Shown here: piece by piece, positions 6,901 through 12,454 of the stretch | Layout of the letters: every line of letters starts with the position of its first letter | How positions within the stretch are numbered: position 1 is the first letter of the stretch | NCBI GenBank assembly: GCA_031284385.1 | Contig: JAISZZ010000175.1 | Location: 1 to 12,454 of the forward strand | Direction of reading: 5' to 3' | Source: Treponema sp. | GTDB lineage: Bacteria > Spirochaetota > Spirochaetia > Treponematales > Breznakiellaceae | Length of the DNA: 12,454 nt | Program-made: the position numbers and the translations under genes | Notes under the pieces: model-generated | Database searches by the model: none | What the model saw: the letters and a program-made list of their open reading frames with translations, nothing else | Told to the model about the DNA's origin: nothing

Positions 6901-8913
6901 AATTCGGAGACAGCCATAAAAGTAAGCATACCGGTAATTGAGCTGAATCGTTTAAGCGGCGGCTCGTGGATAGCGATTGAACTCCGTTACGGCGGCGGAA
7001 AAAACGAAGTTTACGCCGGCGGGCATAAAATAGATGTTCCGCTGTACTATAATCCTGATGCTCTTAAAAGCAGCGCTTCAGGCAGCGCGGACGATTACGG
7101 GGACGATTCCGCCTACATCATGGCATTTTTGAACGGCGGTTCCGCCGGAGCGCCGAGTGGCGGTAGTTTTGGACTTGATGAAATAATCCTTATGGACGGA
7201 TCGCCCGCTTATTCCATAAATACCGGCGCTTCGTTTAACTGGAATTCCAGCGAAACGATAGCCGCCGTAAACGGCGTAAGCGTGTTGGAAGCCCCCACGT
7301 TTGAAACGGCGCTGGAAAGCGGAGCGCGCGGCGATCCGTGGACGGAAGATGCCGAAGCGTTTTTCACTGTGATAAACCGCTCACGGGCAAGTATACGGCT
7401 TTTAGGCATACAGCTTGCAGGGAACGTGGCCTTTTCAACCGGAACAACTAACCCGTGGTGGAACGCGGGACATAATATTTCCCGCTCGTTGGGGCCGGTA
7501 AGCCTTTCAGAAGCATTTTTTGTCGATCCTTATGGAGATTCATGGAATCATGAGGCTAAAATTTCACTTTCCGGCATCGTTCCAGTATCATTTGCGGCCA
7601 ACAGCGAGTTTAACAGCGGCAAAAAAAACAGGGCTTGGCAGGCGGGGCTTGGTATGCCCTCAATTCCGGGTACTCCGCTAAACTTCGCTCTCAAAGCGGA
7701 CGGACGCTGGACAAATACGGAGGCTGTTGATGAGGAAGGCTACCACAATTACGGCAAAGTTTGGGGGGATTCGTGGCAAAGCCTCATTCCTGACGATGGA
7801 TCAGGCGAAAGTAAACGGCAGCTACACGGGCGTTTTGAAACCGGCTTGAACACGGCGCCAATAGGTTTTTATCTCTCGCTGGACGCTAGAAGTGGAGCGG
7901 ATACGCCCGTGAACAGTACAGAATCTTCCGCGTCCGCCGCACTGGGTTTTCCGTTTACCGTCGGACACCTTTCCGGTTCTCTGCGAATGGAACGCGCTTA
8001 CAGACGCTTCCTTTTTTACAGTGGCTTGCACGCTGGATATGACCTTGAAAAATTCGCCGAAACTCTTGCTGAGGGGGGCAATGTTTACGGCGCGATTCCG
8101 TTTTACTCGCTGTTTGACCCTGATTTAGGGGGTAAATTGCGCGAAACCATAAATATTTCAAGCTCGGCGGATTTTACACGGGACGTTTATTTTAATGACA
8201 AGTACCAATTATCCTTGCAATTACCCGAACCGTTAGGACTCGCCTCGCTTTGGCGTCCGCGAAACTTCGAGATACACGTAGACCGCACGTTGAGTCAAAA
8301 ATATGACACTCAGACCGATGTTTTGGGAACAGGCGCGGGGCTGCGTTTCTCGGCAATGAATATGTTCGGGGCTTTCGGTGCGAAATCTTTGTTCAAAATG
8401 TATGAAAATGATGAATTTAACACTTCAATAAGCGCGGCGCTCGCTTTTCCGCGAAATGAAACCCCCTCGTGGCGCTTGAATTTTAGTAATTTTTTTGTTT
8501 TTTATGGTTTCAAAGGGGCGCAGATGCAGTTTGAAGACACGATTACACTGCTCGCGGACGGTTGGACGGGCGCTTTCAAGCTGGATTGGATAAGTCCCGC
8601 CGAAAAAACGCTGTTAAGTACGCTTTACGAGTGGTTTTTTATGAAATTCAACGATCAAAGTACGTGGCCTGCCTTCAAAGAGCTGGCGTTTGCCAACATA
8701 GAACGTCTGAGGCAAGAATCTCTCGAAATTGATATTGACGAATCGGGCGAGTACGGCGTGTTCACCTTCTCCGCACAACATAAAGCGATAGTGCGTATTC
8801 TAGGACGTTTGAATTTAGAAATCTTTGCGCGGCTGGGTATTTCCCACGACGAATTGAGCGAGACTACCAATTTCATAGGAACTGCCGGCACGAGCCTTAA
8901 TATCAGCTACTGA
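3979..8913 (+). CDS. Giant exported outer-membrane beta-barrel protein, SprA-like
   Basis: A 1644-residue protein. Residues 1-36 form a signal peptide (basic start, core LFVFLLFVSFLFIPVYG, then FTQ), followed by an acidic low-complexity linker (about 37-56). The rest is rich in alternating, Gly- and aromatic-containing beta strands, and the chain ends TSLNISY, with a C-terminal aromatic typical of the outer-membrane (BAM) signal. Two segments recall SprA, the type IX secretion translocon: GSVKVMRSGL...FSFDPSSGTIRL (about 513-537), and a 'VSWQDLP ... IAFTDYKTLAFFVKG' stretch (about 917-950). SprA is usually longer (over 2000 residues), and spirochaetes are not its classical home, so this identity is a pattern-based suggestion. 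Other large barrel families are possible. GTG 3979 is the only start ahead of the signal peptide; an in-frame TAA lies at 3925. It has a poor ribosome binding site and overlaps an out-of-frame ATG-TGA (3977-3982). Export and outer-membrane placement are well supported; function is not. Confidence 0.8.
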   Translation: MNNNHHFYCKKHNCYQLFVFLLFVSFLFIPVYGFTQDETPATESADTADDSAAQDDQALRKSLLDVEAARQAILEEASPALVSINVFDSDVSLFLSGFWKGSLTAKWGISAGPLGVSVAANDTPFLFTQEADLNLGLWIRERWFVEAAFEEDYAINTYRAGYKGKSGEIIQYLGVGNKGLDFPEFPFLDLGGDSASSFGFYGRFGGGPLSIHTLVRWDDAVSEERSFVGGRERTYSYLEISSIMRGISFVLPDDNIPSEIKVYFEDKAGTLFDNGGRRWREALPSEYAVSARFGLVELRKSPDMTVAVSYSGNYGASMGAYDDPGTFLGDVQAVFSEINLAEYPQPGQEDITQKKPAVITINGTAALVIYEKGAFSPFERQSRYESPSSAAESASLVDSSGGELVRGFDVSPLPETSFYADLPLYVAEETGERVAQERHIYELTVNAASSGSILTNLRDPTARWPLAQDLNGKAWNYLVYLTGSESYSPDVRLRFTNYGASMDYNIGTDVIPGSVKVMRSGLDDPNFSFDPSSGTIRLQNPASFNETIRIHYLKRSSERRNGSIALGLGAIYSDDEHFSAEGALGLRWNLSAESFSEEGSSSPGTVGFGGRVLWNYDSIKADVKLGFGYTQPDTTGLYRIAGMEGNEQVMPLSESASFISETPHDNPPLVSGLTLSGRADLVYRNYRETDVLGGVTLMDVNWSGAVEVSGKDGPYSVRDPALSGDVLAAEFTLGGGKNWTGFQSPLGDGTMLREARTIEIPFRFNNFSGDVNSMRVVIQFGDLASTDSSGYENPALILQNQLYPSPLTGSSFDELPHILRIELTDASRRRLGNADYLRLLIINDGTEDISGRVLLAPPIVRGAKFAPLTVEYGEVKSSSDEGVSTIEMMDESLKSRYPDMVNRLHPDGSRQRVLFVSWQDLPANRTAVGAGGRIGRIAFTDYKTLAFFVKGPFSYGENMSFDFVVARDRSSFGKNSETAIKVSIPVIELNRLSGGSWIAIELRYGGGKNEVYAGGHKIDVPLYYNPDALKSSASGSADDYGDDSAYIMAFLNGGSAGAPSGGSFGLDEIILMDGSPAYSINTGASFNWNSSETIAAVNGVSVLEAPTFETALESGARGDPWTEDAEAFFTVINRSRASIRLLGIQLAGNVAFSTGTTNPWWNAGHNISRSLGPVSLSEAFFVDPYGDSWNHEAKISLSGIVPVSFAANSEFNSGKKNRAWQAGLGMPSIPGTPLNFALKADGRWTNTEAVDEEGYHNYGKVWGDSWQSLIPDDGSGESKRQLHGRFETGLNTAPIGFYLSLDARSGADTPVNSTESSASAALGFPFTVGHLSGSLRMERAYRRFLFYSGLHAGYDLEKFAETLAEGGNVYGAIPFYSLFDPDLGGKLRETINISSSADFTRDVYFNDKYQLSLQLPEPLGLASLWRPRNFEIHVDRTLSQKYDTQTDVLGTGAGLRFSAMNMFGAFGAKSLFKMYENDEFNTSISAALAFPRNETPSWRLNFSNFFVFYGFKGAQMQFEDTITLLADGWTGAFKLDWISPAEKTLLSTLYEWFFMKFNDQSTWPAFKELAFANIERLRQESLEIDIDESGEYGVFTFSAQHKAIVRILGRLNLEIFARLGISHDELSETTNFIGTAGTSLNISY

Positions 8914-8915
8914 TG

Positions 8916-8944
8916 ATAGCCGGTCTTGATTTTGGCTATTTTTT
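8916..8944 (+). terminator. Weak intrinsic terminator after the giant outer-membrane protein gene
   Basis: ATAGCC (8916-8921) pairs with GGCTAT (8934-8939) around a 12-base loop, and the right arm runs into TTTTTT (8939-8944). It begins 3 bases after the stop codon, as intrinsic terminators often do. The stem is short and the loop long, so read-through is likely. Confidence 0.5.
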
Positions 8945-9050
8945 CGAGGAGGTATCGTGTGGGCTTGTTGCTCAGTTCCCACAAGTGATAACTTCTTTTA
9001 TTATAGAACGAACCTCTTCAGGGGGCGCGTTTGAGCTATGGCAAGTTCAC

Positions 9051-9076
9051 AAACTATTTTGTGCACAAAATAGTTT
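9051..9076. repeat. Perfect 26-bp palindrome
   Basis: AAACTATTTTGTG (9051-9063) is followed directly by its exact reverse complement CACAAAATAGTTT (9064-9076), with no spacer. In RNA a small loop would have to open at the centre. As DNA it could bind a dimeric regulator. It is the first of four hairpins in this gap. Confidence 0.7.
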
Positions 9077-9112
9077 ATGCGTAAAATTTGCGTGAAAAAT
9101 TAGCGAATAGAG

Positions 9113-9138
9113 TTGTTCAAAACTGAAGTTTTGAACAA
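9113..9138. repeat. 12-bp-arm hairpin with 2-base loop
   Basis: TTGTTCAAAACT (9113-9124) and AGTTTTGAACAA (9127-9138) are exact reverse complements around GA. The right arm and its flank (TTGAACAAGTTCC) resemble the TTGAAYAAGTCC core at 9203-9213 and 3813-3823, suggesting a duplicated unit. Confidence 0.7.
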
Positions 9139-9153
9139 GTTCCGATAAAAACG

Positions 9154-9174
9154 GCAAAATGCGGCGCATTTTGC
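9154..9174. repeat. 9-bp-arm hairpin
   Basis: GCAAAATGC (9154-9162) and GCATTTTGC (9166-9174) are exact reverse complements around GGC. It lies between two longer hairpins in the same series. Confidence 0.65.
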
Positions 9175-9177
9175 GAG

Positions 9178-9211
9178 ACTTATTCAAGAACCTTATGGTT
9201 CTTGAATAAGT
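9178..9211. repeat. 15-bp-arm hairpin upstream of the YidC-like gene
   Basis: ACTTATTCAAGAACC (9178-9192) and GGTTCTTGAATAAGT (9197-9211) are exact reverse complements around TTAT. This is the most stable hairpin in the gap. Its right arm overlaps the module shared with 3811-3871. It ends 38 bases before the start codon. Confidence 0.75.
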
Positions 9212-9233
9212 CCAATGAAGTTTAGGCGATAGT
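9201..9233 (+). promoter_or_regulatory. Upstream module (copy 2) before the YidC-sulfatase gene
   Basis: CTTGAATAAGTCCAATG (9201-9217), then TTTAGGC and GATAGT, matches the module at 3811-3863 apart from the 18-base insertion there. Both copies lie upstream of, and in the same orientation as, a plus-strand envelope gene. This could be a shared regulatory leader or only part of a dispersed repeat. Confidence 0.45.
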
Positions 9234-9249
9234 CCGCGTTGTTTAAGGG

Positions 9250-11973
9250 ATGATTTTGGAAATACTATATAACATCATTATATATCCACTGGTTCAAATA
9301 ATTGAATTTGTCTTTGTGTTTGCGGAGAAAGTATTCAAGGAAACCGGCGTATCGATAGTAGCGGTGAGCGGCGCGGTGAGTCTTCTATGCCTGCCGCTCT
9401 ACAATACCGCGGAAAAGTGGCAGGGGCTTGAACGGGATATTCAAAAAAAACTAAAACCCAAAATGGATAAAATCAAGGCCACATTCAAAGGGGACGAGCA
9501 GTATATGATACTGTCCACGTACTACCGGCAGAATCACTACCATCCGGTATTTGCGCTTAGGGGAACATTGGGTCTCTTGATACAGGTACCGTTTTTTATC
9601 GCCGCATATTCCTATCTTTCACATCTTGAGGTGCTGAAAGGTGTCCGTTTTTTATTTATAAATGATTTAGGCGCTCCGGACGGGTTACTCAAAATATGGG
9701 GAGGGAGGGGGAATCTGCTTCCTGTTTTGATGACGCTTGTAAACATCATATCAGGCGCAATTTATTCAAAAGGACTTCCGGCAAGGGATAAAATCCAGTT
9801 GTACGGCATGGCGGCGCTTTTCCTCGTCCTGCTATACGATTCACCGGCGGGTCTCGCTATGTACTGGACATTCAATAACATTTTTTCGCTTGTAAAAAAT
9901 TGCGCGGGTAAAACAAGGTATCGTGGGAAAATTTTACGAGCGGCGTTTTTTACCATTTCCGTACTTACGGTGTTATACCTGCTATTCTTTAATACTGCCC
10001 GCCTTTCAAAACGCCTGCCTGTCATTGCGATACTAACAATTTTTATATTGGCGTTAATTTTTATAAATATCATAAAAAAAACGGTAAACAAATTTATCCT
10101 CATTATAGATTCTCGCGGCAGCTCTATTGTAACGGCCAGAATCGCTCTGGGCGGAACGGTAATTCTTTTACTACTGTCCGGTTTAGTGATACCGTCAGCG
10201 CTTATCGCGTCTTCCACCGGAGAATTTTCGTTCATAGAACCGTATGAATCGCCGCTTCCGTTTATTTGTACAACAATGCTCCAAAGCGCCGGTTTTTTCC
10301 TGTTCTGGTGTCCTTTTATTTATTTTTTCTTTTCAAATAAAGTGAAGGTCATGTTTTCTGTCCTGCTTTCCATTATATCTGTGGCTGCTCTGATCAATAC
10401 GTTTGCTTTTTCGGGAAATTATGGTTTCTTAACCACGACATTGATGTTTTCAACTGCGAAGGGATTTAATTTTGATCCGCTGTTTTATTTTTTTAATATA
10501 TTTGTGATTGTAAGCTCTGCGGCTGCCTGTATTATTTTTTATTTATCAAAACGTAAAGTTCTTTTTTGTTCAATACAAATTATACTGATAATCACGTTGG
10601 TTGGTTTTGGCATAAACAGGATTATAAAAATAAAAACTGACTTCACGGATATTACTTCCAGAAAAATCAGCTACCAGGCGGACGCGGACAGTATATTGAA
10701 ACCGGTTTATCATTTTTCACGAAACGGCCGGAATGTTATTGTTATAATGCTTGACCGCGCAATCTCAGGCTATATCCCGTATATTTTTGAGGAGAGGCCG
10801 GATTTACAAGAATCTTTCAGCGGCTTCACATGGTATCCAAACTGCGTTTCTCTGGGCGGCGCGACTTTGTTCGGTATGCCTCCGCTGTTCGGCGGCTACG
10901 ACTACTCGCCTGACAAGGTGCAGGAACAAGAGCAAAAACTTCTGGTGGAAACATGGAACGAATCACTGCTTGTTTTGCCCCGCCTATTTTCTGAAAACGA
11001 TTTTTATATAACCATAACTGACCCTACCTTCGCCAATTTTGTAAACGCGGGAGATTTAAGTATCTACAGCGCTTATCCTAATATCTACGCGGAAAATTTG
11101 CACAACAGATTTACTTCATATTGGATAAAAAACCATCCTGACATAAAACTGCTCGCGTTATCCAGTCTGCTCAAAAATAATTTGATACATTTTTCTTTTT
11201 TCAAAATGTCGCCATTGTTTTTCCGTGAGATGCTGTATAATAGCGGCGACTGGATGGTTGTCAACGACTTCACTGTCGGTAACAACAGGATTGATAAATT
11301 TACGCTGGATAATTATGCAATGCTTGATGTACTGCCTGAAATTACAACAGTCAATGATACAGATGTAAATACATACACGGCCATAATAAACGACCTAACC
11401 CATGAGCCCGCATTTTTTGAGGCGCCGGAGTACAGTCCCTCTAACGACATAACAAATTATGGCAGTTCGCCTTTTGCGGAGGAAAATCATTATCACGCAA
11501 ATATGGCGGCGCTCATTCTGTTGGGAAAATGGTTTGATTATTTGAAGCGGCAGGGAGTTTACGATAATAGCAGAATAATAATTTCTGCGGATCACGGATG
11601 GAATTACAATACTAAACTACCGAATTTCACGCTGCCTAACGGTGCCTCTTTTGTCGGAGTAAACCCGCTGCTCCTTGTAAAAGATTTCAAGGATGCCGCG
11701 AAGGAAGAATCCGCGGGAATAAAAACAGATTACACTTTTATGAGCCATGCCGATGTTCCATATCTTGCGGGCAGAGGTATAACTGAAGCGGTGAATCCGT
11801 TTACGGGGAATTCTTTACATTACGACAAAAGTGAAGGCATTACCATAACCACCCGCAATAAATGGGAAGCCATTGATACCAGAAAATACAAATGGAACAT
11901 CCAACCAACCGAATGGCTTCATGTCCGCGATAACGCATTCAACCCGGATAACTGGGAAAGAGCGGATAGGTGA
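9250..11973 (+). CDS. YidC/Oxa1-like domain fused to a sulfatase/LTA-synthase-like domain
   Basis: A 907-residue polytopic protein. Residues 1-220 form a YidC/Oxa1 fold without the large periplasmic P1 domain of Gram-negative YidC. Signatures are IIIYPLVQIIEF, LPLYNTAEK followed by the charged C1 region (55-95), LIQVPFFIAAYSYLS and GLAMYWTFNNIFSLVKN. The conserved groove arginine, five residues before the PL, is Ser44. About eight more membrane segments follow (229-455). Residues about 490-860 form an alkaline-phosphatase-superfamily (sulfatase/LtaS-like) domain: NVIVIMLD with Asp502, Thr539 in GGATLFGMP as likely nucleophile, His718 in LTHEP, and IISADHG with Asp781-His782. This domain should face the periplasm. 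The likely chemistry is transfer or hydrolysis of a phosphate or sulfate group on an envelope lipid or glycan; the substrate is unknown. ATG 9250 has AAGGG immediately against it, so TTG 9256, six bases further on, may be the true start. TAA at 9244 rules out upstream starts. Confidence 0.85.
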   Translation: MILEILYNIIIYPLVQIIEFVFVFAEKVFKETGVSIVAVSGAVSLLCLPLYNTAEKWQGLERDIQKKLKPKMDKIKATFKGDEQYMILSTYYRQNHYHPVFALRGTLGLLIQVPFFIAAYSYLSHLEVLKGVRFLFINDLGAPDGLLKIWGGRGNLLPVLMTLVNIISGAIYSKGLPARDKIQLYGMAALFLVLLYDSPAGLAMYWTFNNIFSLVKNCAGKTRYRGKILRAAFFTISVLTVLYLLFFNTARLSKRLPVIAILTIFILALIFINIIKKTVNKFILIIDSRGSSIVTARIALGGTVILLLLSGLVIPSALIASSTGEFSFIEPYESPLPFICTTMLQSAGFFLFWCPFIYFFFSNKVKVMFSVLLSIISVAALINTFAFSGNYGFLTTTLMFSTAKGFNFDPLFYFFNIFVIVSSAAACIIFYLSKRKVLFCSIQIILIITLVGFGINRIIKIKTDFTDITSRKISYQADADSILKPVYHFSRNGRNVIVIMLDRAISGYIPYIFEERPDLQESFSGFTWYPNCVSLGGATLFGMPPLFGGYDYSPDKVQEQEQKLLVETWNESLLVLPRLFSENDFYITITDPTFANFVNAGDLSIYSAYPNIYAENLHNRFTSYWIKNHPDIKLLALSSLLKNNLIHFSFFKMSPLFFREMLYNSGDWMVVNDFTVGNNRIDKFTLDNYAMLDVLPEITTVNDTDVNTYTAIINDLTHEPAFFEAPEYSPSNDITNYGSSPFAEENHYHANMAALILLGKWFDYLKRQGVYDNSRIIISADHGWNYNTKLPNFTLPNGASFVGVNPLLLVKDFKDAAKEESAGIKTDYTFMSHADVPYLAGRGITEAVNPFTGNSLHYDKSEGITITTRNKWEAIDTRKYKWNIQPTEWLHVRDNAFNPDNWERADR

Positions 11974-12000
11974 TGTGTAATTCTTTTTATATTTGAGTTA

Positions 12001-12112
12001 GGGAAGCACTGATTTATGCGAGTGTGCATTCGTCAACTTTATTGACGTGTCAATTTTATTGACGCATCAATTTTGTTGACGCATTTGCGTAATGAAATGA
12101 GCTTGCTCCTTA
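12001..12112 (-). repeat. Dispersed intergenic hairpin element, copy B (inverted relative to copy A)
   Basis: Read on the minus strand, this copy runs from TAAGGAGCAAGCTCATT (12112-12096) to a CTCGCATAAATCAGTGCTTCCC-type end near 12001. Both ends match copy A at 3608-3741. Its middle holds three tandem units of 15-17 bp (12031-12045, 12046-12062, 12063-12079), each a TCAA-n-TTGA mini-hairpin, then ACGCATTTGCGT (12079-12090). It separates the YidC-sulfatase gene from the restriction gene. It is noncoding. No target-site duplication is obvious. Confidence 0.75.
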
Positions 12113-12186
12113 GGTGAGACTCCCTCTCAAAATATAATTGCGCCCACGTTAATTAACTTGAACCTGCGCCAACATAGTTGTCTATC

Positions 12187-12216
12187 TCGACAAGCGCTCG
12201 CGGTAAATCTTATAAT
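12187..12216 (+). promoter_or_regulatory. Candidate sigma-70-type promoter for the restriction gene
   Basis: TCGACA (12187-12192) and a perfect TATAAT (12211-12216) are 18 bases apart. A second TATAAT follows at 12221-12226. Transcription would start near 12223, leaving a leader of about 50 bases that carries the hairpin at 12231-12247. Confidence 0.5.
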
Positions 12217-12230
12217 AAATTATAATAAAG

Positions 12231-12247
12231 CTGTAAGAAAATTACAG
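12231..12247 (+). promoter_or_regulatory. Leader hairpin before the restriction gene
   Basis: CTGTAA (12231-12236) and TTACAG (12242-12247) flank GAAAA. It lies between the candidate promoter and the ribosome binding site. It could be a leader hairpin or an operator; controller-protein sites are common upstream of restriction genes, but nothing here proves one. Confidence 0.3.
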
Positions 12248-12272
12248 TGATGACGGTGTGTAGGCGGAAATA

Positions 12273-12454
12273 ATGGGTATCAGAGAAAAGCTGTTCGGGG
12301 CTCTGGATTTTGATAAAATCGGAGATGACAAAGATTTCAAAGAGGCCTCTACGCGGGCGGTAATTATAGACCCAATCCTCAAAGAGCTGGGGTTTACCCA
12401 TGAAACCATTTTGCGCGAAAAAGCCTTGCAAAGTCCCTTCCTGCGAACCGGAAG
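12273..12454 (+). CDS. Type I restriction enzyme HsdR-like N-terminus, 3' truncated by window
   Basis: 60 codons run from ATG 12273 to the window end. AGGCGG (12262-12267) is a fair ribosome binding site, and an in-frame TAG at 12261 fixes ATG 12273 as the first start. The sequence has the pattern of the N-terminal nuclease region of HsdR-like proteins and related restriction-methylation polypeptides: an acidic segment KDFKEASTRAVIIDPILKEL, then GFTHETILREKAL and SPFLRTG. In that family the motif 'E..(V/T)R..II.PIL..LGY' precedes the PD-(D/E)xK nuclease core, which lies beyond this window. The product would cut unmodified foreign DNA with partner subunits encoded downstream. The identity rests on a short segment; an N6-methylase fusion is the main alternative. 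Confidence 0.55.
   Translation, partial: MGIREKLFGALDFDKIGDDKDFKEASTRAVIIDPILKELGFTHETILREKALQSPFLRTG

Larger units (their letters stand above)
8914..9249. other. Hairpin-filled intergenic region
   Basis: 336 bp with no believable gene. A 60-codon open frame (8913-9095) runs through a terminator and a palindrome and has no ribosome binding site. The region contains one weak intrinsic terminator and four consecutive hairpins (9051-9211), then the module shared with 3811-3871. I see no clear promoter for the YidC-like gene. Confidence 0.8.

Noticed and set aside
8913..9095. 60-codon plus-strand open frame overlapping the stop of the giant gene
   Set aside because: It covers a terminator and a 26-bp palindrome and has no ribosome site of its own; the sequence is explained by hairpins.
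9762..10235. 157-codon minus-strand open frame
   Set aside because: It lies wholly inside the membrane region of the YidC-sulfatase gene, whose frame is supported by clear domain motifs.
12031..12090. CRISPR array
   Set aside because: The three tandem units are only 15-17 bp, palindromic and directly adjacent with no unique spacers, and no cas genes are present.

Overview
This window looks like a chromosomal segment from a spirochaete, most likely a gut-type Treponema. That is an inference from protein style and gene mix: a two-membrane cell with a very large beta-rich outer-membrane protein, a hydrogen-sensing [FeFe]-hydrogenase joined to a chemoreceptor signalling domain, an InlB-type repeat plus glycine-rich surface protein, and many intergenic hairpins. 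No rRNA, tRNA or other strong taxonomic marker is present, so the assignment stays tentative.

Layout. (1) 3-1130 (+): the 3' end of a surface-type protein, with the end of one InlB/Listeria-Bacteroides repeat, one complete repeat, then a glycine-rich C-terminal domain. (2) 1131-1238: two back-to-back hairpins between convergent genes. (3) 1239-3347 (-): a 702-residue soluble sensor with two ferredoxin clusters, an H-cluster domain, a further Fe-S domain and an MCP signalling domain. (4) 3348-3978: about 630 bp without a long gene. It holds a candidate minus-strand promoter, a large stem-loop, one copy of a dispersed repeat (element A), an upstream module shared with the YidC-like gene, and a possible 10-codon leader ORF. 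(5) 3979-8913 (+): a 1644-residue exported protein with an outer-membrane C-terminus and regions resembling SprA, the type IX secretion translocon. (6) 8914-9249: a weak terminator followed by a train of four hairpins. (7) 9250-11973 (+): a 907-residue fusion of a YidC/Oxa1 insertase domain, about eight further membrane segments and a sulfatase/LTA-synthase-like phosphatase-fold domain. The insertase domain lacks the conserved groove arginine. (8) 11974-12272: element B, which is element A in inverted orientation, then a promoter. (9) 12273 to the window end (+): the start of a type I restriction (HsdR-like) gene.

The genes do not form one operon. Each is separated by 100-630 bp of hairpin-rich DNA and has its own apparent signals. 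The common theme is the cell envelope and environment sensing: a surface protein, a giant outer-membrane protein, an inner-membrane enzyme facing the periplasm, and a cytoplasmic hydrogen-responsive chemoreceptor. The strongest leads are the YidC-sulfatase fusion with its lost arginine, the SprA-like protein, the hydrogenase-chemoreceptor fusion, and the two dispersed hairpin repeat families, one of which shows a compensatory base-pair change.
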